Below are positions 51,215 to 60,747 of a stretch of 64,000 nt of DNA, piece after piece. Origin of the DNA: Litorivivens sp041624475 (lineage in GTDB: Bacteria > Pseudomonadota > Gammaproteobacteria > Pseudomonadales > Spongiibacteraceae); the NCBI RefSeq assembly GCF_041624475.1, contig NZ_JBFJUX010000011.1, forward strand, positions 1 to 64,000, read 5' to 3'. Each line of letters starts with the position of its first letter. The stretch's first letter is position 1. Under the pieces are notes generated by a model that was not told the origin of the DNA, did not search any database, and saw nothing but the letters and a program-made list of their open reading frames with translations. Made by a program: the position numbers and the translations under genes.

Positions 51215-53242
51215 CTATTCGCTAGACGAGGGGGCTACTCGACCGCGAATCAGGTCGCGAATCAGAAATCGACTGGGTGACAAAGCCTTTACCAGATCGG
51301 CGGGCAGCGGTGCAAGCTCGCCGCAGATCTGACTGGCCAGCAGTTCCGCGCAGAGCGGCGTAGAGGTGAGCCCCCTTGAACCGTGGGCCAGATTAACAAA
51401 CAGGCCGGGGAAGTTGGCGGGGGTGGCGTGAATCGGCGTTTTGGCATTTTTCGCCAGCGCGGCAAAGCGCTCCAGTGTGTCCGCTCGGTGGGCCAGAGGG
51501 CCCACCAGAGGCAGGTAATCCGGGCTGGCGCAGCGCAGTGCTGCTCTCCCGCCAGTGACCTGCACCGCATCGACGGCACTAAAGGCTTCGGGCAGTGCGG
51601 CCTGTATGCGCCTGAGATTGTCCTGATGTTCACTGTCGCGAAGGGTGGTATCGCTGCAATCAACTTCATAGCTGGCGCCGAGTATGGTGTTGCCGTTTAC
51701 CGCGGGCGCGACATAGCCCTCATGGCAGACGACGGTTTTCAGCGGCGGTTCGATGGCGTCCGCAGGCAGGTAGCTCAGCTGACCTCGAATACTGCGCAGC
51801 GGCAAATAGTTCGCACAGTCAAAGTTGCTGGCGGACTGCCCGCTGGCAATGACAACTGCATCTGCCCGATAGCTTTGCCGTTCGCCTGAAAGCAGCCACT
51901 GGTTTTGTTCGCGCTCAAGCGCCGTAATTGGCTGGTTCAGGTGTAGGCTGATCAGCGGGTGGTCCAGCAGCTGCTGGCAGACCTTGGCCGGTTCTAGCCA
52001 GCCCGCTGTGGGATAGAGCACCCCCTGTGAGGCTACCTTCGCTCCGCTTGCCTCACTGGCTTGTTCGCGCGACAGAAACTGACACCAGTCACCCTGATCG
52101 GCAAAGGTGCTGCGCAGTTGCTGCCATTGCTCAGGGGGCAACAATTGAAAGACGCCGCACATATCGCCTGGCAGGGGTGACAGGGAGCGATAACTGCGCA
52201 GGGCGTGCAGAAAGCTGCTCAGGGCAAAACGATTAAGCTGGCCGTCGCGATGGGAGAGTTTGGTAAAGAGTATGCCCTGAGGGTTGCCCGAAGCATCGGG
52301 CGCGATGCTGCTGCCGCGCTCGAAAACCTGCACCCTCACACCGCGCTCGGCCAGCGCGCGCGCGGTGTGGCTGCCGGCTAAACCGGCGCCTATTACCGCG
52401 ACCTCTTTCGGGCGCTCAGGCAGTGCAGTGGCAATATGCCAGGCGGCAGTATCGGCTTTTGCATCCAGCGCCATTGATGCAGGCGGATGCTGCATTTTGC
52501 CGCGCAGCATCTCACGCTTGCGCCCATAACCGCGCACCTTTTCTACAACAAAGCCACGCTCCTTGAGCGCGCGCTTGACGAAGCCTGCGGCGGTAAACGT
52601 GGCGAAGCTGGTGCCGGGTCGGCTGTGCGCTGCGATAAGGTCAAACAGTGGTTCATTCCACATGCCGGGGTTGGTGCCAGGCGCAAAACCGTCGAGAAAC
52701 CAGGCGTCGACACAGGGGCCATAACGGTATAACTCGGGGTGGGTGGTGCTAAGTGCAGCGCGCAAGCCGGCTTCCGCTTCGTCGAATACCAGGTCGAGAA
52801 TGATAGTGTGAATGCCGGCTTTGAAATGCAGGCGATGATGGCCGCGCAGCAGGGGCGGGTAGTGTTCGATCAGCGCGTCAGCTTGTGATTTGAGCTGCGG
52901 CCAGTTGCCCAGCGCACGTTGCAGATCGGCGCGGGTCAGCGGGTGTTTTTCCACACTCAAAAATTGCAGCGTGTGGGCCTCGGTTCGGTCCTGCACACAG
53001 GCTTGCCACTGCTGCCAGCAGGCCAGAAAATTCAGACCGGTGCCAAAACCGGTTTCTGCAACGCGAAACTGCGGTCCTGTCAGGTTCTGCCAGCGATGGG
53101 ATAAATGATTGTTATCGAGAAAAACGTAACGAGTTTCTTCAAGGCCGTGATCCCGTGAATAGTAGACATCGCCGTAGTCGGACGATACTGGTACATTATC
53201 GTCTCCCCACTCGATGCGGGCTGCGCTTACTTGATAGGGCAC
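51215..53242 (-). CDS. mnmC: tRNA 5-methylaminomethyl-2-thiouridine bifunctional protein MnmC
   Basis: A 675-residue fusion. The N-terminal methyltransferase domain has ETGFGTGLNFLACW (about 62-75), and DAWFLDGFAPGTNPGMW holds its active-site Asp. The C-terminal FAD-dependent oxidoreductase begins at VAVIGAGLAGSHTARALAER (about 282). It matures the wobble base cmnm5s2U to mnm5s2U in tRNA. Length is normal for the fused gammaproteobacterial form. Confidence 0.96.
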   Translation of the reverse strand: MPYQVSAARIEWGDDNVPVSSDYGDVYYSRDHGLEETRYVFLDNNHLSHRWQNLTGPQFRVAETGFGTGLNFLACWQQWQACVQDRTEAHTLQFLSVEKHPLTRADLQRALGNWPQLKSQADALIEHYPPLLRGHHRLHFKAGIHTIILDLVFDEAEAGLRAALSTTHPELYRYGPCVDAWFLDGFAPGTNPGMWNEPLFDLIAAHSRPGTSFATFTAAGFVKRALKERGFVVEKVRGYGRKREMLRGKMQHPPASMALDAKADTAAWHIATALPERPKEVAVIGAGLAGSHTARALAERGVRVQVFERGSSIAPDASGNPQGILFTKLSHRDGQLNRFALSSFLHALRSYRSLSPLPGDMCGVFQLLPPEQWQQLRSTFADQGDWCQFLSREQASEASGAKVASQGVLYPTAGWLEPAKVCQQLLDHPLISLHLNQPITALEREQNQWLLSGERQSYRADAVVIASGQSASNFDCANYLPLRSIRGQLSYLPADAIEPPLKTVVCHEGYVAPAVNGNTILGASYEVDCSDTTLRDSEHQDNLRRIQAALPEAFSAVDAVQVTGGRAALRCASPDYLPLVGPLAHRADTLERFAALAKNAKTPIHATPANFPGLFVNLAHGSRGLTSTPLCAELLASQICGELAPLPADLVKALSPSRFLIRDLIRGRVAPSSSE

Positions 53243-53362
53243 GGTTTCAGAGCTCGGTTAATAACACACGGTGGCGCTGGCTGTTGCTTGGTGGGTGGGC
53301 TTGCCAATGGGCGCATTGTAGCAACGCTGAGACGATAATCGAAGGAAGTGACTGTTAACCTC

Positions 53363-54961
53363 ATGCGAAAACTAGTTGTCGCTGCCAGTCTTTTTGCTCT
53401 CCTGTTTCATTCTATGCCACTGCTGGCCCGTGCCGTCGATGCCGAGCGGCAGCGTATTACCCTGAGCCTGGCCACCGAACCGCCTAGCCTCGACAGTGCC
53501 CTGGCAACTGACCAGATTAGCAGTTTCCTGCTGGCGCATTTGATGGACGGGTTGGTGCAATACGGCCCGGACGGCTCTCTGGTACCTGGAATTGCCCGGC
53601 GTTGGGAGGCCAGGGAAGATGGCGCTACTTTCTGGCTGAGAGAGGATGCCACCTGGAGCGATGGCAAGCCGGTGACCGCCGAACAGTTTGTCTATGCCTG
53701 GCGTCGGGCGGTGGATCCGGCTACGGCCTCCCAATACGCTTTTATTCTGTTTCCCATCAAAAACGCTGAAGCAGTCAATCGCGGTGATATGGCGCCTGAA
53801 AGGCTGGGCGTTCGGGCTTCGGGCTCTCATAAGCTGGAAGTCAGTTTTGATAAACCGTGCCCCTATTTTGCCAAGCTCACCGCGTTTATGACCTTTTTTC
53901 CGGCGCGGCAGGATGTGGTTGAGCGCTGGGGACGGGCCTATGCTGCAGACGCCGATAAGATGATTTTCAATGGTCCCTTTGTGCTCGAGCGCTGGGTACA
54001 CGGTGCGCGTTTGACCCTGAAGAAAAACCCGCGCTACTGGAATCAGGCAGCCATCAAGCTGCAGGAAATTGACCTGCCCTATATCACGTCCGACCCGAGC
54101 ACCCACTACAACCTGTATAAAGACAACCGCATTGCTCTGTCGCCACTCGATTCCAGTACGCTCAGTGATGCGCTGGCTAGGGGCTATGAAACCCATTTGT
54201 TTGATTTTGGTACCCTGTTCTTTCTGGAGTTCAATTTCCGGGAAGACCGGGCGACCCGCAATCTGGCTTTGCGCCGCGCCATTCAATCAGTGCTGAATCC
54301 CTCATTACTGGTCTACAAGGTGCTGGGCCTGCCAGGCATCAAACCCGCGTACAGTCTTTTCCCGTCGAGCATGCGCGCGGGAGGAGGGGTGTTTTCCCAG
54401 CAGTATCCGCCTCCCCGCATTGACTATGATATTGAACAGGCCCAGCGCTATCTGGCGCAGGCAAAACAGGAACTGGGCACGATTCCTCCGCTGACTTTGC
54501 TGGTGGGCGATAGTCCCCGAGCGGTTAACGAGGCGGAGTTTTATCAGTACGTGCTCAAGCAATCCCTTGGGCTGGAAACCCGGCTCGATCAGCAAACCTT
54601 TAAACAGCGCATTTCAAAAATGCGGCGCGGGGAATTTGATATTGCGGCGGCAGGCTGGGGGCCGGATTTCGACGACCCGATCACCTTTGGCGATCTGTTC
54701 GCCTCCTGGAATGAAAACAACCGCGGCCGCTTTATTCACGCCGGCTACGATGCGGCGGTAAGACAGGCTCAGCAATCCCTCGACCCGGAAGTGCGGCTAC
54801 AGGCCTTTGATCGCATGCAGCACATTGTCAGCGAGGAAGTTGTCATTATTCCAACCTACGAGAATGTGGGGCTTTATGTGCAGCATCCACAGCTCGCCGG
54901 AGTTCGGCGTTCCATTTTCGGTGGTGACCCCAATTTCCGCTATGCCTGGGTAGAGCCCTGA
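53363..54961 (+). CDS. oppA: Oligopeptide ABC transporter substrate-binding protein
   Basis: About 532 residues from the ATG at 53363; a GTG at 53348 overlaps the GAAGGAAG ribosome site, which makes it unlikely. A signal peptide (MRKLVVAASLFALLFHSM) precedes a family-5 binding protein: RITLSLATEPPSLDSALATD, RWEAREDGATFWLREDATWS and IAAAGWGPDFDDPITFGDLF. It captures peptides in the periplasm. It is first in the operon oppABCDF, overlapping oppB by one base (TGATG). Confidence 0.93.
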   Translation: MRKLVVAASLFALLFHSMPLLARAVDAERQRITLSLATEPPSLDSALATDQISSFLLAHLMDGLVQYGPDGSLVPGIARRWEAREDGATFWLREDATWSDGKPVTAEQFVYAWRRAVDPATASQYAFILFPIKNAEAVNRGDMAPERLGVRASGSHKLEVSFDKPCPYFAKLTAFMTFFPARQDVVERWGRAYAADADKMIFNGPFVLERWVHGARLTLKKNPRYWNQAAIKLQEIDLPYITSDPSTHYNLYKDNRIALSPLDSSTLSDALARGYETHLFDFGTLFFLEFNFREDRATRNLALRRAIQSVLNPSLLVYKVLGLPGIKPAYSLFPSSMRAGGGVFSQQYPPPRIDYDIEQAQRYLAQAKQELGTIPPLTLLVGDSPRAVNEAEFYQYVLKQSLGLETRLDQQTFKQRISKMRRGEFDIAAAGWGPDFDDPITFGDLFASWNENNRGRFIHAGYDAAVRQAQQSLDPEVRLQAFDRMQHIVSEEVVIIPTYENVGLYVQHPQLAGVRRSIFGGDPNFRYAWVEP

Positions 54962-55905
54962 TGCTGCGTTATGTTCTCAAACGGATTGCTTACGGCGCGC
55001 TGACGATCTGGTTTATTGCCACTGCGACCTTTTTCGCCATGCATGCGGTGCCGGGTGACCCCTTTAACAGCGCCAAGGCGGCGACGCCTCAGCTGCGGGA
55101 AAACCTGCGCGCCCGCTACGGTCTGGACAAGCCCGTCGGCGAACAGTACGTGCTGTATCTGAAAAACATGTTACGCGGTGATTTTGGTATTTCCTTCACC
55201 CAGGAAAATCGCCGGGTAAACGATATTATCCGCGAGCATTTTCCGGTATCCGCCATTCTCGGTGTGGTGGCCCTGCTGATAGCCACCGCAGGCGGTATTG
55301 CCGGCGGCGCGGTGGCTGCTTACTGGCATAACCGCTTGCCTGACCGTCTGTTGATGATGGCGGTGGTGCTGGCGATTTCGATACCCAGTTTTGTGATCGC
55401 CGCGCTGGCTCAATTGCTCATTGTGCAAGCCAATGATCTGACCGGGCGCAGCCTGCTGCCGGTGGCCGGCTGGGGCACCCTGTCACATTTGTGGATTCCG
55501 GCGCTGGTGCTGGGGCTCGGCACGATGGCTTACCTGGCACGTCTGATGCGCTCGTCGATGCTTGATGTCATGAATACCGATTATATTCTCACCGCCCGAG
55601 CCAAAGGTTTGGGCAATTGGCAGATTTTCTGGCGCCATCAGTTGCGCAATGCCCTGTTGCCGGTGGTGACGGAACTGGGGCCCACGATCGCCGCAATCAC
55701 AACCGGCGGTTTTGTGGTGGAGTTGATCTTCGCCATACCTGGGCTCGGACGCTATTTTGTGCAGGCGGTGCAGCAGCTCGATTACACCGTCATTATGGGG
55801 ACGACCGTGTTTTACGGCGCCTTTCTGGTGCTGATCGTGGTGATTGTGGATTTGCTCTATGGCGTTATCGATCCTCGCATTCGCCTGCACGGGGGGCGGC
55901 GTTGA
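54961..55905 (+). CDS. oppB: Oligopeptide ABC transporter permease OppB
   Basis: A 314-residue permease with six membrane helices: an N-terminal helix (ALTIWFIATATFFAMHAVPG), the conserved periplasmic ARYGLDKPVGEQYVLYLKNM, the EAA-type loop ILTARAKGLGNWQIFWRHQL and a C-terminal VFYGAFLVLIVVIVDLLYG. It forms the inner-membrane channel with OppC. Its stop overlaps the ATG of oppC. Confidence 0.95.
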   Translation: MLRYVLKRIAYGALTIWFIATATFFAMHAVPGDPFNSAKAATPQLRENLRARYGLDKPVGEQYVLYLKNMLRGDFGISFTQENRRVNDIIREHFPVSAILGVVALLIATAGGIAGGAVAAYWHNRLPDRLLMMAVVLAISIPSFVIAALAQLLIVQANDLTGRSLLPVAGWGTLSHLWIPALVLGLGTMAYLARLMRSSMLDVMNTDYILTARAKGLGNWQIFWRHQLRNALLPVVTELGPTIAAITTGGFVVELIFAIPGLGRYFVQAVQQLDYTVIMGTTVFYGAFLVLIVVIVDLLYGVIDPRIRLHGGRR

Positions 55906-57209
55906 TGAGCTATCTGGCTACCGATTTTGAGCCCCTGCCGCCGCAGGCTCCCGAAACTGCCGAAACTCTTATACCGAGTCCGCCGCTGTGGCGCTTGTTG
56001 CTCGGTGATGTTCGCGCCTGTATTGCTGCCCTTACTGTCGTCGCGATGCTGTTGCTGGCGGCGGTGGGCCCCTGGATCTGGCCGCAAAGCCCGGCGACCC
56101 AGTGGCTGTCTCAGGTATCCGTAGGGCCGAGCGGGGCGCGGACGGTAGATGTGGTGCCGGACGATCCCTGGCAGGGCCCTGACCGGGCGGTCGATTCACT
56201 GACGGCACTGCAGGCTACGACCACTGCAGTAAAACTCGCCTGGCCGAGCCTGCCCACGGCGGTAAGCTACCGGGTGTATCGCAATACCGGCGGTGTCGGA
56301 CTGGGTATGCCATTGACGGAAACGGTGAATACCTACTACGCCGATCATTTGCAGCTGTCGGAGCAGACTTATCGCTACAGTGTGGTGCCGGTAAAAGTCG
56401 ATGGCACGACCGCTGAGCCGCTCTGGATTGAGGTCAATCCGCGCCTGACGCTGGGAGCGTTTGAGGCAAAGCTGTTGGGGCTGGTGCCTCATGAGGGGCA
56501 GGTGTCACTGCCGGCCCACCCGCTGGGTACCGACGCCCTGGGCCGGGATATGCTCAGCCGCATTCTGCACGGGGCCCGCACTTCGATGCTGGTCGGGTTA
56601 AGCGCTCCTCTGTTATTTATCACTCTGGGCGCGTTCTACGGTGCGCTGGCGGGTTTGTTGGGCGGCTGGGTCGACAACCTGCTGATGCGCTTCGCGGACT
56701 TCGTGGTTGCTCTGCCGTTTCTGTTATTCATGATTTTGTTTCGGGTGGCTCTGGGCATCGAATCGGGTGAAAGCGGCCTGTTTCCCATGGTGCTGGCGAT
56801 GGTGCTGTTAAGCTGGCCCTCGGCCGCGCGGTTGGTGCGGGGCCAGGTGCTGCAGTTGCGCGAAAGCGCGTTTGTCATGTCGGCGCGATTGGCCGGTGCG
56901 AGCAATTTCTATCTGATTCGTCGCCACCTTTTACCCAATGTACTGCCCCTGCTGCTGGTGTCTCTCAGTTTTGCCATTCCCCAGGCCATTTTCACCGAGG
57001 CCCTGCTGTCGTTTATCGGCATGGGTGTGGTGCCGCCCACGCCGTCCTGGGGCACCCTGTGCAATGAGGGTATTCGCAGCATGCTGACCCATCCTCACGA
57101 GCTGGTGATTCCGGCGCTGGCCATCAGTGCCACGGTGCTGGCCTTTAACGTGCTGGGTGACGCCTTGCGCGATGCGATGGATGTAAAAGTGCGCAGGGGG
57201 GTGAGATGA
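55905..57209 (+). CDS. oppC: OppC-type permease with extra periplasmic FN3-like domain
   Basis: About 434 residues from the ATG at 55905, which overlaps the oppB stop; a far upstream start (55617) lies inside oppB and is unlikely. TM1 (about 36-62) is followed by an insert of about 115 residues, then the normal OppC core from HPLGTDALGRDMLSRILHGA (about 206) with the EAA loop SARLAGASNFYLIRRHLLPN. The insert contains VSYRVYRNTGG and TYRYSVVPV, resembling a fibronectin type III fold (about 100-170). OppC is usually near 300 residues. The permease part looks functional. Confidence 0.92.
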   Translation: MSYLATDFEPLPPQAPETAETLIPSPPLWRLLLGDVRACIAALTVVAMLLLAAVGPWIWPQSPATQWLSQVSVGPSGARTVDVVPDDPWQGPDRAVDSLTALQATTTAVKLAWPSLPTAVSYRVYRNTGGVGLGMPLTETVNTYYADHLQLSEQTYRYSVVPVKVDGTTAEPLWIEVNPRLTLGAFEAKLLGLVPHEGQVSLPAHPLGTDALGRDMLSRILHGARTSMLVGLSAPLLFITLGAFYGALAGLLGGWVDNLLMRFADFVVALPFLLFMILFRVALGIESGESGLFPMVLAMVLLSWPSAARLVRGQVLQLRESAFVMSARLAGASNFYLIRRHLLPNVLPLLLVSLSFAIPQAIFTEALLSFIGMGVVPPTPSWGTLCNEGIRSMLTHPHELVIPALAISATVLAFNVLGDALRDAMDVKVRRGVR

Positions 57210-58162
57210 GTCTGTTGCAGGTTCGCGACCTTCACCTTCATATTGGCGACCAGCATCTGGTGCGCGGCGTCGATCTCTCAATCGATGCTGGTGAGTGTCT
57301 GGCGCTGGTTGGCGAGTCCGGTTCCGGTAAAAGTCTGACCGCGCTGTCGCTGATGCAGTTATTACCCTCCAATGCCCGGCTTGAGCACAGAGAATGGCTG
57401 TTTGCCGGGCAGGATATGCGATTTGTTGATGAGGCGGGTTGGCGCAAGCTGCGGGCCCGGCGCATTGCCATGGTGTTCCAGAACCCAATGACCGCTTTGA
57501 ACCCGACCATGACCATCGGGCGCCAGATTGCAGAAGTGATCAATCTGCATACCGGTAAAAGTCGCCGCTCCGCTTTGGCGCGCGCCGTCGAGTTGCTGGA
57601 CCGGCTGGGTATCGTCAATGCCCCCCGCCGGGCCAGACAGTACCCCTTTGAGCTGTCCGGCGGCATGCTGCAGCGGGCGGTGATCGCGATGGCGGTGGCC
57701 TGCGGGCCCTCTCTGCTGATCGCGGATGAGCCCACCACGGCGCTGGATGTCACGGTGCAGGCCGAGGTGCTGATGCTGCTGAGGGAGTTGTGCAGTGACG
57801 AAGGTTTAGGCTTGCTGTTGATTACCCACGACCTGGGTGTAGTCAAGGATATGGCTCGGCAACTTGCTGTCATGTATGCGGGCCGTATTGTCGAGTCTGG
57901 AAGCTGCGAGCAGGTGCTGCGTGATCCGGCCCACCCGTATACGCGGGCGCTGCAGGCGGCGATGCCAAGCCTCGGCGGAGAGGCGCAATCACTGCAAGGT
58001 ATTGCCGGTACGCCGCCGGATCTGTCCCGGCAGATCGACGGCTGCGCATTCGCGCCGCGCTGCCCACAGGCCATGAATATCTGTCCCCGACGTTTGCCGC
58101 CGGCATTCAGCCCGGTACCGGAGCAGCGGGTGGAATGCTGGCTTTGGGAGCAGGCGCGATGA
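57206..58162 (+). CDS. oppD: Oligopeptide ABC transporter ATP-binding protein OppD
   Basis: A 318-residue ATPase: Walker A GESGSGKSLTAL, the Q-loop VFQNPMTALNP, the signature LSGGMLQRAVIAMA, Walker B LLIADEPTTALD and the switch His in LLITHDLG. The C-terminal oligopeptide extension carries four Cys (CAFAPRCPQAMNIC and CW), a likely Fe-S or metal site as in other OppD proteins. It pairs with OppF. It overlaps oppC and oppF by 4 nt each. Confidence 0.95.
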   Translation: MSLLQVRDLHLHIGDQHLVRGVDLSIDAGECLALVGESGSGKSLTALSLMQLLPSNARLEHREWLFAGQDMRFVDEAGWRKLRARRIAMVFQNPMTALNPTMTIGRQIAEVINLHTGKSRRSALARAVELLDRLGIVNAPRRARQYPFELSGGMLQRAVIAMAVACGPSLLIADEPTTALDVTVQAEVLMLLRELCSDEGLGLLLITHDLGVVKDMARQLAVMYAGRIVESGSCEQVLRDPAHPYTRALQAAMPSLGGEAQSLQGIAGTPPDLSRQIDGCAFAPRCPQAMNICPRRLPPAFSPVPEQRVECWLWEQAR

Positions 58163-59082
58163 GTCTGCTGGAGATTGATCGACTGACCTGCCGTTTTGGT
58201 GAGGTCACGGCGGTGGATGAGGTCAGCCTGAGCGTTAATGAAGGAGAGTTGCTGGGGCTGGTGGGGGAGAGCGGTTCTGGCAAGTCCACCCTGGGACGCG
58301 CCATCTGTGGGCTGGTGCCCCCGTCGCAGGGCCGAATTCGCTTTGCCGGTCGCCCTTTGCCTGAACGGTTTACCGCCAGTACCTTCCGGCGTCAGGCCGC
58401 GCTGGTGCAGATGGTTTTTCAGGATGCTTACAGTGCTATGAACCCGCGCATGACCCTGCTCGACAGCCTGCGCGAACCTCTGCTGCTGCAAGGCAAACAG
58501 TGCGGCAAGGAATCTCGGCTGGCGCTGGACTGGCTTGATCGGATCGGGCTTCCCCGGCGCTTTGCCATGCGCTACCCCCATGAATTATCCGGTGGCCAGC
58601 GCCAGCGTCTGGGTATTGCCCGCGCCTTTATCACCGAGCCCAAGCTGGTGATCTGCGATGAGCCGGTTTCTGCGCTGGATGTGTCTGTACAGGCCCAGAT
58701 CATCAATCTCCTGCAGAATCTGCAGCGCGATACCGGCGTCGCCATGCTGTTTATTGCGCACGATCTGGCCGTTGTGCGCCATCTGGCTGAGCGTACAGCG
58801 GTGATGTATCACGGGCGGGTGGTTGAGCTCGGGGGGCGGGATTTGTTCGCCAGGCCGCGCCACCCCTACACCCGGGCTCTGGTAGCTGCAAACCCCGGAG
58901 CGGGCGGTGAGCTTATGGAATCGAGGAGTCTGCTGCCGCCGGCAGCGACGGGCTGCGCTTATCGAAAGCGCTGTCCCTATGCGGCATCAGTCTGCGAAGC
59001 TTCAGTGCCGAAGCTGATAACTGACGAAGCTGACCGGCAGGTGGCCTGTCACCGGCTGGAGGACATTGACAAGCTGCGGTAG
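58159..59082 (+). CDS. oppF: Oligopeptide ABC transporter ATP-binding protein OppF
   Basis: About 307 residues from the ATG at 58159, in ATGA overlap with oppD; an upstream start at 58135 is unlikely. Walker A GESGSGKSTLGRA, the Q-loop VFQDAYSAMNP, the signature LSGGQRQRLGIARA, Walker B LVICDEPVSALD and His in FIAHDLA. The C-terminal Cys set (GCAYRKRCPYAASVC) mirrors OppD. It is the last gene of the operon; the next gene is convergent. Confidence 0.95.
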   Translation: MSLLEIDRLTCRFGEVTAVDEVSLSVNEGELLGLVGESGSGKSTLGRAICGLVPPSQGRIRFAGRPLPERFTASTFRRQAALVQMVFQDAYSAMNPRMTLLDSLREPLLLQGKQCGKESRLALDWLDRIGLPRRFAMRYPHELSGGQRQRLGIARAFITEPKLVICDEPVSALDVSVQAQIINLLQNLQRDTGVAMLFIAHDLAVVRHLAERTAVMYHGRVVELGGRDLFARPRHPYTRALVAANPGAGGELMESRSLLPPAATGCAYRKRCPYAASVCEASVPKLITDEADRQVACHRLEDIDKLR

Positions 59083-59101
59083 TGGAGAGAAATACGGAGG
59101 A

Positions 59102-60115
59102 CTAACTATCCAGCGACTCCGGGTAAGCAATGATACGCGGCGCGTCGCGGTCGCTCGCATCCATCAGAATCACCATCTCTTGACCGCCGAATTCTTCGGG
59201 CATCTCTATATTCCAGCGAAAAAATGACACGCGGATGCGGTTTTCACCAGGCTGAATAACCGTGTTCGCTCGGTACTGATAGTTTCCCAGACCTTTGAAA
59301 CGGTCGCTGTTCTTCTCCACTTCCTGTCCATTCACAAAGTGGCGAACATTCAGAATCTTGTTACTGCGAATCTTCAGACCGTCGCCACCGATGCGCAGCT
59401 GCAGGTTGGCAAGTTCCGTCAGCACCTGTGCGCGGCTGGTCAGCAGGGTGAAGTCGCGGTCCAGCTCCAGCGGTTCATTGCTGCTTGCCACTTTATTGTC
59501 GGGCTCTGACTTTGCTTTGGTCTCGGCTTTGGCGACCGGTTTTTCGGCGGCGGAGGGCTGGTTGTTGTTTGCCTGAGCGCGATTGCGGGCTTCGGCCTCA
59601 GCGCGCCGAGCCGCCTCTGCTTGCTGGCGCTCGCGATAGGCTGCAATTTCCCGCTTCATTTCAGGGATGCGTTTTTCGACCCGCTCAAGTTCACGGCGAA
59701 CGCGGATCAGCTCGCTTTCCACGCCGTCCTGTTTGGCCTCCAGCTGACGCAACTGACTATTGGCTGAACGAAATTTGCGCTCTGCCAGATGCATCTTGAA
59801 TTCGGCGTTGCGCAGCCGGCTTTTGTTGGTTGGTGTGGGGTCGGTTTCGTACTGCTCGCTGGCCTCTTCAAAACCGGCGACAGCTTCGTCGTAGGCGGCT
59901 TTTTCGGGCCCGTCCGACGGCTCCGTATTGGCCATCTGCTGGCTCAGCGAAACCGATTGCTCGCGCAGGGACTGAATTTCTTCCTGCAGCTCTGCCTGAC
60001 GTGCCTGCAGGCGGGATAAATCCTGGCTTGAGGGTTGCGCCAACGCACTCTGGCTCACGATGCTGGCTGCCAACAGGCAAACTTTGCCCAAGCGAATAAT
60101 ATCTGAGGGTTTCAT
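59102..60115 (-). CDS. Uncharacterised exported coiled-coil protein
   Basis: A 337-residue protein. A signal peptide (VCLLAASIVSQSALA) is followed by long coiled coils (about 30-180: LSRLQARQAELQEEIQSLRE, then a Glu/Arg/Ala-rich stretch), a low-complexity linker (AEARNRAQANNNQPSAAEKP) and a C-terminal beta-type domain of about 115 residues (RIGGDGLKIRSNKILNVRHF, IQPGENRIRVSFFRW). It is not recognised as a known family. An envelope structural role is possible. Confidence 0.75.
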   Translation of the reverse strand: MKPSDIIRLGKVCLLAASIVSQSALAQPSSQDLSRLQARQAELQEEIQSLREQSVSLSQQMANTEPSDGPEKAAYDEAVAGFEEASEQYETDPTPTNKSRLRNAEFKMHLAERKFRSANSQLRQLEAKQDGVESELIRVRRELERVEKRIPEMKREIAAYRERQQAEAARRAEAEARNRAQANNNQPSAAEKPVAKAETKAKSEPDNKVASSNEPLELDRDFTLLTSRAQVLTELANLQLRIGGDGLKIRSNKILNVRHFVNGQEVEKNSDRFKGLGNYQYRANTVIQPGENRIRVSFFRWNIEMPEEFGGQEMVILMDASDRDAPRIIAYPESLDS

Positions 60116-60747
60116 GGCTGAAGTGGAGGCTCTAAGCGATTTCTACAAAGGTGTCACTGGTATACAGTCATTATTGTTTTGCTTGTCTATTGTACAGTGA
60201 GGACGGCAATATCCCCGCCCCTACAAAACAGCGCCAACTATTACAGAAAATGGTCGTCGGGTCAAAAATCCTCAGTTCCGTTCATCCGATGGTAATCTTT
60301 CCGGTCTGGTCGACAGCGGAGCAGATTTTTTCAATCATGGCAATAACTTGTGAATTCTGGCGCGGCAGGTTTCGGGTGGGCTTGTGACGTCGAAACCCGA
60401 GTTGGCAGGCGGTTTGCGTCAGATCAGTGCTTTGAGCCTGAAAGCGGTCGTCTATATCGGCAGCATTCGGCTGGAGCGTGTGAAGGAGTGGACAGCGACC
60501 GATGCCCTTGCTCGCTCGATCGTTTGTGGAGAGGAGTTGAACTGAGTTCATCAAGCGCTTGTTTTCAATGGGTTTAGCTGGCGGGTCCATAGATTGCATG
60601 AATGCCCGCTATTGCCGCTGTAACCCCGGCAGAGTGCGTTGACAGGGTTATCAAAGACCGTTAGCTTCACCTAGCCCAAATTCAAACAAGACGGATAAGC
60701 CTGCGCCAAGGCTGACCGCGATAAATAATACCGATCGAGGAAGGACC
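60116..60747. other. Long intergenic region without supported genes
   Basis: About 630 nt between a divergent pair. Two open frames of 78 and 105 codons are present but have no convincing ribosome sites or recognisable products. It probably carries the fadD promoter; TTGACA at 60639-60644 has no good -10 partner at the usual distance. Confidence 0.45.

Noticed and set aside
57238..58581. 447-codon minus-strand frame opposite oppD and oppF
   Set aside because: Antisense shadow of two ABC ATPase genes with intact motifs.
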